The position numbers and the translations under genes are program-made. 64,000 nt of DNA, taken from assembly GCA_021234155.1 (NCBI GenBank), contig JAJEKV010000047.1, positions 3,584,494 to 3,648,493 on the forward strand, in the 5' to 3' direction. The notes under the pieces were generated by a model. It was given only the letters and a program-made list of their open reading frames with translations, searched no databases and was not told the origin of the DNA. The number at the start of each line of letters is the position of its first letter. Position 1 is the first letter of the stretch. This document shows positions 33,801 through 44,574 of this stretch, piece by piece. This stretch comes from Isoetes taiwanensis (Eukaryota; Streptophyta; Lycopodiopsida; Isoetales; Isoetaceae).

Positions 33801-36115
33801 AGCGTTAACCTTACCTCACACCTTACCTAGGTCGAGCGCCTCCCTATCATCCCATGGATCAATATCATCAAATTCACATTTCTGAGTTCCAATTATGATC
33901 CTTATTTTTCCAATGGAATAATCTTACTTAAAGACTAGTACTTTGAACCATCAGCTTAGACAGATAGATACATCAAAGCATGGAGCAAGAAACCTGGTTA
34001 CTTGCAGTAAACCTGCCAAAACTTAGCCTACGAATGGTAATTATGACAGCACTAATAGATAAGCATTAGGTCTCTTGGGTTATCCCCTTCACCATGTCAT
34101 AAAGATGCATCAGAACAAAAGTATGTCAAAGCCCATCAAAAAAGTGGACGGTCATGGATCATTTAAGATAAACATTTGGCTTCTGATCTAAAAACCGAGA
34201 AAGCTATGTACAACATAGCCAATTCTCCTGCTCAAACATCTAGAAATTGTATTTATTGTATGTACAACTTGAAGGAAAAAAAGAAAGGAAAAAGTTTTAG
34301 CACACTAAGCTGCAATCAAGATAGGCATTTGAAGGATGAAAAATTTGAGCCAGTCCTACAATTCCATTGGCTAGAGTACATTTTTGCACATTGCATGTGA
34401 TGGTGGGAAACATTGAGAAAATGATCCATCATTAGTTGTTGTTTCCTATGGAATATTAAAGTTGAGAAGGAGAGGAATGAGGGAATAGCTTGAATTGAAA
34501 AGTATTGTCCGATGTTGGATTCCATGACGGTTGCGTGAAGCTTGAGAAGGACCTGAAATGATAAAAAAATAGCTCAACACCCATAAAGATTTCATTAGGT
34601 GGTGATAAAGCCAGACATTTCCTTAAGAATGCAGATCCAAAGAGGAAGGGTTTGTTTGATTTGGGCAAGAAATTAGTTGAGGCAGAAAGAGATAGGATAA
34701 ATAGTGCTGCTTCCACAGAAAATAAGTTGAATGCATGGACATCATTCTCGGATCTAAATGTCCTATTGTAGAAACATACCTTTAGTAATGATGATAAAAG
34801 TACAATTGAAGGAGGTCGTGACAAGATTCACAGATGCATATATCAAAGCGTGAGAAAGCGAGGTCACACATTATATCCACATATTATGTGCCCATGGTCC
34901 TTGGTTTGTAAAAGAATACGGAAGTCATGGAGTATGAAACACTCAAGGTATGGAAAAGTCACATAAACAGACTAAATCAGCGTTTCATCAGGCTACGCAA
35001 AGAGGTGGGTCTTCCTATGTCGATGCCACTATGTCAGCTTGGAACGTGGTTTTATAGAAGGTTATTAGCAAGGCATGATAAGAATGTTAGAAGAAGAGCA
35101 GCCCCACCCTTGGACAACGCACTACGAGAAGATGTCCCCAAGCGCAAAAGGAAATTGGGGAGCAATCCAGCGCACCTGAAACATTAAGACTATGGAGATG
35201 CAAGCATGTTTAGAGTTGGAAGTAGATATGTTGTAGCAACCTGAGTTACTCCAATAACAACACATTATGCAATATGGTAAGTGATTTTTTGCATTTTATG
35301 GTCAACCAACTTGGTTAATTTGATTGCTTTATGACTGCACTTTGTTCTTATATGTACAATAATATCTTTACAGATTGAAAAGAAAATGAAACGTTGCTAT
35401 CAAACTTTGACTTCAATGTTTGCACTGTACTCCTTCTCAGTTCTGTTATACCTTTGTTTCGTAACATGATTATTGTGCTAATTTTCATTTTTTAGATCAT
35501 AATACTGAGCATTACCAGACCCTGCACAACCAAACATGTTGGGGCAGTAATTGGGTTGTTTCCTAGACCTTAGATCTATGTAGATTAGTTAGAGTAATTT
35601 GTTGCCCTGTGCACTCTGCAAAGTAATTTCTTCAAACTAAGTTGTAAATCAAGCATTAGCTAAATTATCAGGACGATGAAATTTCTACATCCATAAGCTA
35701 ATGCAGTTTCCATTTGGATAGCGTGTTGTTTCTATTAGATAGAATGCAGGCTATATGTTTAGGAGATATTTGTCTGTTCTGGCTATGCATGGTCTCAGCT
35801 TTTTCAGATAATTTATTGTTGTAGGCGCTTGCATGATCCGCTAGTAATGTCAATTCTAGATAATATAGTGGTCCTAGATAGGGGGATTATCCTTCGGCTG
35901 TATAGAGTTTTTAAGCAAGTGAGGGTGCTTGCAAGATAGACTGCCTTTGCTGCTAATAGATGTGCATTGTAGGTATGTTTGGTTAGAGAGGGAGACTTAG
36001 GGTTTAGGGTACGTTTGGTTGGTAAGAGTAATAAAAGAATAGAATAGAAAGTTTATTAACGTCCACAGAAGCAACAGGCTATGGGACAAACATATAATAT
36101 CTAGTCGAAAATAAA
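33801..36115. other. Long stretch without an assignable gene
   Basis: A possible coding fragment at about 34630-34770 on + reads DPKRKGLFDLGKKLVEAERD then RINSAASTENKLNAWTS. Another frame lies at 34927-35187. No family is recognised. The rest is AT-rich. Confidence 0.35.
34927..35187 (+). CDS. Unrecognised basic ORF, 86 codons
   Basis: It is rich in Arg/Lys/Leu (VWKSHINRLNQRFIRLRKEV, then RRLLARHDKNVRRRAAPP and a KRKRKLG tail that could be a nuclear localisation signal). There is no conserved domain. It may be an exon of a transposon protein together with the fragment near 34650, or chance. Confidence 0.25.
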   Translation: MEYETLKVWKSHINRLNQRFIRLRKEVGLPMSMPLCQLGTWFYRRLLARHDKNVRRRAAPPLDNALREDVPKRKRKLGSNPAHLKH

Positions 36116-36119
36116 AACT

Positions 36120-37043
36120 AAGTATCAAATTTTATCCACATAATACGTACTCTCTAGGAGTTCACGGCTAAATCTGCTAAGATGTGAGAACTCTTTAAAC
36201 AGTCTGTGCATGGGGATGTTCAAAGTGAGCATAGTTGCTCGGATTGTGTCATGCTTAGGGCAGGAATATATGACATGTTTTCTTCTATTTCTATTCCTTG
36301 CCCACAAGTGCAATGTCTTTGCCATGTATGCAATTTCAGCCACCGGCCTTTTTCTATCATAAGATGATGTGAACTCAAGCGCATATGTGCAATAGCTCGA
36401 ACCAATCCTGGGGATATGTCATAATGATGCAAGTAGGGCTAAATTATATGTTCATGCTGGGGGTTAAAATCTCTGAGATAATATTCGACTTTACACCCAG
36501 ATAGCCGTCTGTTTAAAATTCTTACTGACAAATGTCAATATGTAGACCCAATCGATTAAACTATTTCTTTAAAAATCTATACCAACAAGGTTTCCCAGCA
36601 GTTTCCATTTGAATCAATGCTTGAAGGGCAGCATTAGCTAGTGATGCATCGGTCGTTTTCTTACGCAAGTAGGCCAAGGTTTTGTTCATAGCATGTACGT
36701 CAAGAGGGTAGGATTCACCATCAAGCAACATTACTTCATAAGGAATGCATCTCTTGATGCCTAATGCCATATGTAACCATGTTTTTTGTATTGCTTCCAG
36801 CTCAGTCCACTTTGATCTACACAAATGCAGGCCCCCAGATTTCACTAGCATATAATGCAACTGGTAGAACTAAAGCTTCAAAAAGCTTTTTTCGAAATGG
36901 CCAGAAAATCGATATGTGCATGTCGGCAAACATTGGCCATGGCATAAAAGGCTTTCAGAGCAGCAGCTATACGATTTTCAAGCCTTGCGTCCAGCAAATA
37001 TCTCATGCCCAAGATAGCAGTATGAATAAGCACATTCTATCAT
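36120..37043 (-). pseudogene. C-terminal fragment of a LINE reverse transcriptase polyprotein
   Basis: On - from 37030 the frames read RLENRIAAALKAFYAMANVC, ALYASEIWG-like residues in a shifted frame, WTELEAIQKTWLHMALGIKR and PYEVMLLDGESYPLDV. Below 36430 comes an RLSSHHLMIEKGRW zinc-binding-type tail ending RRKHVIYSCPKHDTIRATML. This is the thumb/zf-RVT end of plant and algal LINEs. Several frameshifts are present. Its 5' side is cut by the LTR starting at 37044. Confidence 0.75.
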
Positions 37044-38622
37044 TGTGACATCCCCTACTCCTTATGCGATGCACACATCGTATCCGAAGGAGGAGCATTC
37101 CCCCTGACAGCTACACTGGCATGGGCCATCCACCTGACACCACTCCCAGTAGAATGAGCCAGCAACGGAAGAGTGGATGTGTCATTCACCCGTCTCCCAT
37201 CGGGTCGACCTATCTGCGGAAGCGTGAATAAACAAACGTGAGCACATACTAACAGTATATCAATACAATCACCTTGGAGAGTGAATACATCATAATCATC
37301 ACATCTACAACATCATCAGCATGATCAACAACAACAAGGGAATCCTACCCTGGGCTCTGACTCAAGGGGGTTCGACTGACAGCTTGGCCTCCAGAAGTCA
37401 TTGCAGACAGAATTCATGGCAATGGATTTGGCTGGCAAAGGAACATAGCTGTTGGGTAGTCCACTTCATCCGCCCCTCCTATACACACTTTGCAGAGTGG
37501 ATTGATAAGTATTGGGACTAGACCGTAGCCTGCCGGGAGCTAAGAGGGCTACTACTGGGTTGCATCTCCCCAGCCCCGATGAGGCAGGAGGAAGGTCACC
37601 CTTCCTCCAGAGGCGTAGAGGGCCACTGCCCTTATTCGACTTGAACCCAATGGAGAGTGACGCATCACTCCACAGGTGTCGAGCCCATGCCTTGCCCACA
37701 CGCAGTGACAAGGCATTAGACCTAGCTCACTAGAATCCCTGGTAGGCTTTACACACCAGAGGGATTGATCTGTGTTGGGACAAGTACCTCCTTGTTTTGC
37801 CGGTCTAGCCCCTCCACCTTCAATCCGATGGGCTCCTGTGTACAGGCCGCAATAATTGGGTACTAATGATACTATTTTAGGATCATCTTCTACAAGGCTG
37901 CTAGGGTCTCTACCCCCCTTCTCAATACATGGAGGTCACAGAATGAAATGCCAACATCATCACAGAACTTGAAATGAAGAATATCATCTAATCTATCTAT
38001 CTAAACAACAGAGTTAGGTTCCTTAGTTAGGGCTTATGATCTTGGGATCTATAAGGCCTCTATAGCTGAATGAATATGCTAAAGTACCTTATTGCCTAGC
38101 CCAAAGACGACTTTGCACAACAGAATGACTGAATACCTGCTCCTTGGCCCGCTCCGGATCCTCGGAACGCATCCATGTCCCTAATCTTGCTGAAGATAGC
38201 TGCTACTCCACGAGCTATTGTGCAAAGGCGGCTTTACGGAGCCTGGCAATGCGGATTTGGTTCTTAGCTTGGCCGAAATGGCGCAAGAGAACCTTAAATG
38301 TGAAAAAGGAAAGGGGCTCTATGAAAACCCTAAAATGCAAAGAGAGAAAAGGGTTTAGGGTTTAAGGGGGAAACCCTTATATAGAAACCCTTAGGGTTAG
38401 GTTAAAACATTGGCAAATGGGGTTTAGCCATTTGGAAATGGGGTTATTAATTGTGTATGTTTATTTAACATGCACAATATTCAAAGTTGTCCCCTAGGTG
38501 CAACCCTTGCCCCCTAGGTGCAACCTACTACAACCACCAAGTACATGTCATTCGTGACATGTATGGGTGACATGGCAATATAATATACGTATACGGGGCA
38601 TATATTATGCTGGAACGTCACA
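37044..38622 (-). repeat. 3' LTR of the Ty3/gypsy element, 1,579 bp
   Basis: On + it starts TGTGACATCCC and ends GGAACGTCACA, so it has TGTGAC/GTCACA inverted ends. A polypurine tract lies directly outside its right edge, which fixes the boundary. A TATATAAGG box on - at about 38372-38382 could be the U3 promoter. A short duplication (CCCCTAGGTGCAACC twice) lies near 38492-38526. The LTR abuts LINE sequence at 37043. The target duplication cannot be checked because the 5' LTR is not seen. Confidence 0.8.
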
Positions 38623-38640
38623 TTCTCCCCACCTTGACTT
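38623..38640 (-). other. Polypurine tract of the gypsy element
   Basis: On -, GTCAAGGTGGGGAGAA lies immediately before the LTR start TGTGACG. This is the primer for plus-strand DNA synthesis in LTR elements. Confidence 0.75.
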
Positions 38641-39303
38641 GATGCTGTCCCCAGCATCATGCGTCTCCCCACCTTGGAAACCTGCATATCCTGCAATCAC
38701 ATTTAATATACATACAATGCAATTGCTTCCAGATAATATGTTAATTAATCGTAAAATATCCTTGCATAAAATCGTACTATGGTGAGAGGCTCTTTCGTCC
38801 TCTACTTCATCATCTATTATTCACAAAATTTTATGGCTTATACCATAATTATAAACATAGTCCAAAATTTTCCTACTTAATGGTCCTTGCCTTGTCCTCA
38901 CAACACATTATGACAAAAATTATGTGTTGTGAGTCTTCGTAGTGCCACTTCGTTGCCGCTCAACTCTTCTATTGGCCTGCAGGTCCAACACTACGTTAGT
39001 ACACATTTGATTATTATAAGGGTTGGTTGTAAGGGAACCACCCATTATTTACAATTATATGAATGCAAGGCATATCTCCCGGCGTAGGAAGATTATGTTT
39101 CTTCCATCGTGGCCATGGAGACAGCGCCCTATCATGCCTAGGATGCCAACTCATGCCTACACCTTTAGTTGCCTTTTTGCGTGGAGGATAGTGTCCTTCC
39201 CGTATTTGGGCGTGAAGGATAGGGTCCTCCCCATGATAGGCATTGGCCAAAGGTGTTTTCCTATCCATGCATTCCTGAATGACCTCCTTTCTCTCGAGGT
39301 CGT
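38641..39303 (-). other. Gypsy 3' untranslated region, no gene
   Basis: The stretch lies between the chromodomain stop and the PPT. No conserved frame was seen. Confidence 0.5.
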
Positions 39304-41178
39304 CTACTTCCGTGGGACAGAAGTAGACTTTCTATCTACCTTCCACTCACCTATTGAGTTGATGTCGACTACTTCGGTGACGAGTCGACCCTTGCATTGC
39401 TCCATAAATTCGGGGTACTGCTTCTCTAGATCTGATTGTAGCACCCACATAGCGTCTTCCACTGGCAAGTGTGTCCATTTCACAAGATATTGGAGGAATT
39501 TGGATCTTCTTGTCTTCTTATAAGACCTGTCAAGAAGAACTTCAGGGACAATTTCGATCTGGTCATCCGTTAATTCCAGTAACTCGGTCGTCTCCAATAT
39601 CTCCTCTGGATTAGGAGTGTGTTTCTTTAGGAGACTTACATGGAAGACCCTATGGATTTTGAGATGTGCTGGCAGGTCCAACTTGTAGGCTTGGGTACCT
39701 ACTCTTTTGGTTATCCTGAAAGGTCCAGCCCATCTTGGAGCAAGCTTCTTGCAATTGCCGATGCGGAGCTTGGCCTGCTTCACCTTGATCTTCAACCACA
39801 CATTGTCTCCCACCTGAAATTCCCTTACTGTTCTATGCTTGTCGGCGATGCTTTTCTGCATACTTCTTGCTGCTAGGAGGTATCCTCTCACCTCCTCCAC
39901 CAACTGCTGCATCTCCGAAAGCATTTGCTGGGAGACTTCTACCTTGGACACGGGATTGTGCCAAGTATCTGGGGTAAGACATTGTTACCCGTAATTGATC
40001 ATAAAATGACTCATCTGCGATGATTCCTGCTTGGCACTGTTGTATGCGAACTCTACTAAGTGAATGAAATCATCCCACTTAGGTTGCTTGTTCCAAACAT
40101 AGCTTCTTAACATGTCTTCGATGATCCTATTCGTCCTCTCCGTCTGGCCATCTGTTTGGGGATGATATGACGTGCTCATCGAAAGCTTCGTCCGGATGGT
40201 GGTGAATAGGTCCTGCCAAAAGGCACTCATGAATTTGGAGTCTCTATCTGAAATTATCTCCCTCGGCATGCCGTGGAGTCTGAAAATTTCCTTAACAAAT
40301 AGAACAGCAGTATCCAATGCTGTATCTGTTGTCCTGCACGGCACGAAGTGTGCCATTTTAGACAACTTATCTACTACTACCATCAGGGCATCTTTGCCCC
40401 TTGCTGTTCTTGGGAGTCCTGTAATAAAGTCCATACTTATTACCTCCCACTTAGCATTTGGCACGGGCAACGGTTCCAAGGCACCTGGAATTCGGAGCTG
40501 TTCCGCCTTTGTCTGCTGGCATATTTGGTACTCACGAATATACCTTGCTATCTCCTTCTTCATGCCGGGCCAGAAGTAACTGCTTCCAATTTTGAAGTAC
40601 GTCTTCATAAACCATGCATGCCCTGCTATGGGAATATTGTGTGTATCATTGAGGATTACTCGTGAAGATTCTGGTACACACAATTTGTTTTTATGGTAAA
40701 GCAAGTTTCCCTCCTTCTTGTAGTGCCTGAACATCTCCCTTTCCTTGTCGGTCCTGGCCTCCTTGCAAAGACTTGCCCAAACTTCTTTAAAGTCGGGATC
40801 TGTTGGCAAGCTTTCTTCGATCTTCTTGCCATACTCGCTTACGAGCATCGATATGGCATTAAAATGTGTTTTCGTGGCCAAAGGCTTCCTAGAAAGAGCA
40901 TCTGCAACCGCGTTGAGCTTGCCCGGCTTATAAGTTATCTCGAAGTTATATTCTTCAAGGAATTCCATCCATCTCATTTGCCTCAAATTAAGGAGTGGTT
41001 GTGTAAATATGTATTGAAGGCTTTGATGATCCGTATCTAGCTGGAATCTTCTTCCCAATAGATAGTGCCTCCAAATTCTTAAAGCTCTTACTATAGCCAG
41101 AAGCTTCTGATCATGCGTTGGGTAGCGTTGTTCCGCATCATTCATTTTCTTCGAATCATAGGCCACTATCCTCTCCTC
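39304..41178 (-). pseudogene. Gypsy RNase H C-terminal part, integrase and chromodomain
   Basis: 41166-39985 reads DAEQRYPTHDQKLLAIVRAL, DTDHQSLQYIFTQP and GKLNAVADALSRKP (RNase H). A zinc-binding integrase head follows (H..GHAW...FWPGMKKEIA, then YQICQQTK, where the first cysteine of the usual C..C pair is Tyr). The catalytic core has MDFITGLP, IISDRDSKFMSAFW and HPQTDGQTERTNR (DD-E). After a stop at 39983-39985 the frame 39951-39304 gives a GPY/F-type segment (KLAPRWAGPFRI) and a chromodomain (VLLDRSYKKTRRSKFLQYLV, KWTHLPVEDAMW, LEKQYPEF). The chromodomain places it in the chromovirus branch, where it helps target heterochromatin. Confidence 0.88.
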
Positions 41179-42290
41179 CTACATGAGGACTGCACCTGTT
41201 GCTATTCTGCTAGCGTCCGTCGCCACAAGCTTATCTTTGGCCGGATCTGGCAAGACCAAAACTGGCGCCGTCGTCAATGCTTCCTTCAATGTATCAAAAG
41301 CTTTCTCGGCCTTGCTTTGCCAATGAATTGCCCAATCTTTTATCTTCCCTACTTTGGTGAGGTCCGTCAATGGCGCTGCTACCTTGGCAAAGTTCTTGAC
41401 GAACCTTCTATAATAGCCTGCTAGGCCAAGGCAGCTCCTCACTTCATGTGTGTTCTTCTGCTTCAATCTTCGCTATGATCACATGCCCTAAGTACTCCAC
41501 TCTTTCCGTTGCGAAGTGACACTAGATAGCTTCGCAAAGAGTTGATGCCTCCTCAACTTCTCAAGTACCTTCCTCACGTGTTGGGCATGTTCCTCCAAGG
41601 ACTTGCTGTAAACTAGGATGTCGTCGAAGAAGACTATGATGAAAGCATCTAAGAATTCGCGGAAGACATCGTTCATAAGCCTCATGAAAGTTGTCGGAGC
41701 ATTGGACAAACCGAATGGCATCACCATGAACTCATAGTGGCCATATCTCGTTCTGAAAGCCGACTTGTGGATATCTTCTTCCTTGATCCTGATCTGGTGA
41801 TAACCTGATCTCAAGTCTATCTTAGAAAAGACCTTCGCTCCTTGCAACTGGTCCATGAGATCATCTGATCTAGGCAAGGCATACTTATTCTTAATTGTGT
41901 GCTTATTTAATTGACGGTAGTCAATGTACATCCTAAGGCTTCCATCCTTCTTCTTCACAAAAAGGATAGGCACTCCAAAAGGAGAGACACTAGGTCTTAT
42001 GAACCCTAGATCTAGCAATTCTTGCAGTTGCTTCTTCAACTCCGTCAACTCTTCGATTGACATTCTATAAGGTGCCTTGCTTGTTGGCTTAGTCCCTGGT
42101 TCAAGTGCTATTTCACACTCGACTCCTCTATAGGGTGGAAGCTGCTTGATCTCATTAGGAAACAAGTCATGAAATTCCTTTACCAACTTTGCTATAGGCT
42201 TTGGGAGCTTTTTCAATGCTTTGGCCTCTTTCTCTTCTCGTCCGCTTGGAGTTTGAAGATGTAGGCCACTTGCTCCTTCCTTATGCACTT
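41179..42290 (-). pseudogene. Gypsy reverse transcriptase and start of RNase H
   Basis: 42288-41488 contains [78 protein letters not shown] and the catalytic [10 protein letters not shown], so all RT blocks are present. A frameshift lies near 41500. The frame then resumes as RSCLGLAGYYRRFVKNFAKV and ends with GAVLM and a TAG (41176-41178, from a likely CAG), directly followed by EERIVAYDSKK of the next ORF. The RT start at 42288 also follows a frameshift. Confidence 0.9.
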
Positions 42291-42412
42291 AAGTAATTTC
42301 TCACTCGACATGCATTGCATAATTGGTGTTACTTCTTTACCTGCTATCTCGATGATCCTGCCTTCCGGCGTTGTTAAGGTCACCTTAAGCTTCCCACAAT
42401 CAATGATGGCTC

Positions 42413-42690
42413 CTGCTACTCCATTCCTATTATCAAATCATATTTGCCGATGTTCATCACTTCAGCTCCCAATGCTATGTTGACTCCCGGCAAGTCTACG
42501 TTGAAGTTAATTCTTTTTCCTGCTGTATGCCTGATTGCTCCACTACCCAACACAACCGGTCTAGGCTTTGACTTCAAGGGCTTAAGCTTCAATGTCTCTA
42601 CCATTCTTGGTGATGCAAAGTTATGGGTGCTCCCTGTATCTATCAAGACTATGAAAGATTTTTCCTTGGCTTTCCCAGTTGTGGAGATTT
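42413..42690 (-). pseudogene. Gypsy aspartic protease
   Basis: IDTGSTHNFASPRM (from 42646) has the DTG active site. It is followed by LKLKPLKSKPRPVVLGSG and a GKYDLIIGME end block. An in-frame TAA near 42689 separates it from gag; it replaces what is probably CAA. Confidence 0.85.
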
Positions 42691-44398
42691 ATACTTGGTA
42701 CTGGCTTTCTGCGTTCTCCGTATCAATGGCTGCAAAAATATGGCACTCACTATGAATATAGCCCGGTGCATCGTCGTCGTCAGCTTCCGTTGGTGTCTCC
42801 CATCCCATCTCCGCTAATGTTGCGTTCATCATCAAGGGGCAGTTGTTTGTCCTATGCCCTGGTTGGAAACACCTAAAGCACAGCTGCTTCTCTATGCACT
42901 CCTGCTTCTTCTCTTTTGGAATGAACTGCAAAAACTGTCTCACTGCCTTGGAATACTTGAACCCCCCTCCTTGCTCTTTCAAGGTCACCTGTTTCTTATC
43001 CTGCTTGTCAGAATTTGCATTGCCCTGCTTCCCATAATTAGCGTTGTACTGAGGCTTGCTGGCTGTTGGGCTCGCCGCTCTTGGGCTATAGCTTCCCGTG
43101 CCATTTCCCTTGTCATGGTAATACTGCTGCCTTGGTGCATTCTCTTGGGGTCCCGTCCCTTGCAAGCCGACTGCTTTGGATTCCGCTTCTGACATCGTCC
43201 TAGGGTTGATTGCTCCTACTAGCTTCCGGATCTCTTCATTCAACCCTTCTATGTAGCCCTCCACTGCGTGCCTTTCACTCAACTTCGGCACATAGAGCCT
43301 TAGTCTCATGAATTCTTCCGTGTACTTCTGAACTGATTTGTTGCCCTGCTTCCCATAATTAGCGTTGTACTGAGGCTTGCTGGCTGCTGGGCTCGCCGCT
43401 CTTGGGCTATAGCTTCCCGTGCCATTTCCCTTGTCATGGTAATACTGCTGCCTTGGTGCATTCTCTTGGGGTCCCGTCCCTTGCAAGCCGACTGCTTTGG
43501 ATTCCGCTTCTGACATCGTCCTAGGGTTGATTGCTCCTACTAGCTTCCGGATCTCTTCATTCAACCCTTCTATGTAGCCCTCCACTGCGTGCCTTTCACT
43601 CAACTTCGGCACATAGAGCCTTAGTCTCATGAATTCTTCCGTGTACTTCTGAACTGATTTGTTGCCCTGCTACAATCGGTAAAACTGCTGCATCATGTGA
43701 CACTTATGCTCTCTTGGGACATAATGGCGCTTGAATGCCTTAGCAAACTTTTTGAACCTGCAACTGTGCCTGCTCAATCCATGTGCTTTGGCGTAGACCT
43801 TCCACCAAATCCTAGCTGCTCCCTTCAGGTTGGCTGTAGCTACTCTGCCTTTGTCCTTGTCCTTCATGCTATAAGCATTGCCATATTCTCTCATTTCATC
43901 AAGCCGGGCTTCTGCTTCCATTTCGGATCTGGTGTCTCCTGAGAACTGCTCGAGCTTTCTTGCTTTCCAGACATTGCTAAGCGCTGAGTCAACCTTCTTC
44001 TGATAGTCAGATTGTGCCCTGCCCCTATCACGGTTTGGGTCATCTCGTTGGTCCTGGCTGTCCACCTGTTCTTCCGATCCGGAATCGGAGTCTGAACTAG
44101 AGTCGGAGGAACCCGAGCTAGGGGATCTTCTTCTCCGGCTTCTCTTCCTTTGTTGCACTGTTCGACCGGCCGGTGTTTCAGGCAATGGCACATTCTGGTC
44201 TTGCCCTCCTGTTGCTGCTACTGCCAGTAATGCCCTTATCTCATGAATGTCGGATCGAATCTGTGATAGCTCTTCCTCTGGTGTTACTGCATCAAACTCT
44301 TGTCGTAGGTTTCTTGGCTGGAAACACCTTGGTGGAGTACGCTCTTGGTCATAATGTCCTTGTTGTTCGACATTTCTAGGTCCTCTAGCTGCATACAC
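42689..44398 (-). pseudogene. Gypsy gag with internal 321-bp duplication and one stop
   Basis: 44398-43670 begins with a charged/Ser-rich region (RKRSRRRRSPSSGSSDSSSD) and continues with the capsid core (AARIWWKVYAKAHGLSRHSC, AFKRHYVPREHKCHMMQQFY). A TAG at about 43670 interrupts FYRL.QGNKSVQKYTEEF. The ORF 43630-42689 follows, with a 107-residue segment repeated in tandem (43020-43340 and 43341-43661). It ends with a CCHC zinc knuckle, CFRCFQPGHRTNNC (near 42860). Confidence 0.87.
43020..43661 (-). repeat. Two tandem in-frame 321-bp repeats inside gag
   Basis: TTGCCCTGCTTCCCATAATT starts at 43020 and 43341, and the two units match almost base for base. The period is 107 codons, so the frame is kept. 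The repeated protein part covers the end of the capsid (SVQKYTEEFMRLRLYVPKLS) and the linker up to the zinc knuckle region. High identity suggests a recent event or gene conversion. Confidence 0.92.
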
Positions 44399-44574
44399 AT
44401 TAGATTATACTCTGATGATTAATTCATTATTTTGTCATTGCATTGGTTGTTTGCTGATGTAATTGAAGGGATAAAATTATATGACAAGAAAATATAATTA
44501 AGGTCATGGTTTATATTCATAGATATACTATTGCTTTTACATTCAGATATCAGAAAATTGAAAACATTTCTAAT
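44399..44574. other. AT-rich gap between gag and the upstream ORF
   Basis: It has no coding sequence and is strongly AT-rich compared with the coding sequence on both sides. On - it ends in TGTATGCAG next to gag, which resembles a splice acceptor, so it could be an intron. Confidence 0.45.

Larger units (their letters stand above)
37044..44398 (-). mobile_element. Degenerate chromodomain Ty3/gypsy retrotransposon (chromovirus)
   Basis: The element reads right to left: gag, protease, RT, RNase H, integrase, chromodomain, PPT and 3' LTR. Each ORF is broken by stops or frameshifts. No copy of the LTR was seen on the right side, so the 5' end is missing or displaced. On the left it interrupts a LINE fragment. 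Several stops are TAG or TAA where the family has CAG or CAA, as expected from deamination of methylated cytosine. Confidence 0.88.

Noticed and set aside
38340-38400. Telomere-like GGGTTTAGGGTTTA runs
   Set aside because: They are only a few irregular units inside the LTR, with no telomeric array.
39640-41424. Plus-strand ORFs of 60-135 codons across the gypsy pol region
   Set aside because: They are antisense shadows of integrase and RT, which show clear family blocks on -.
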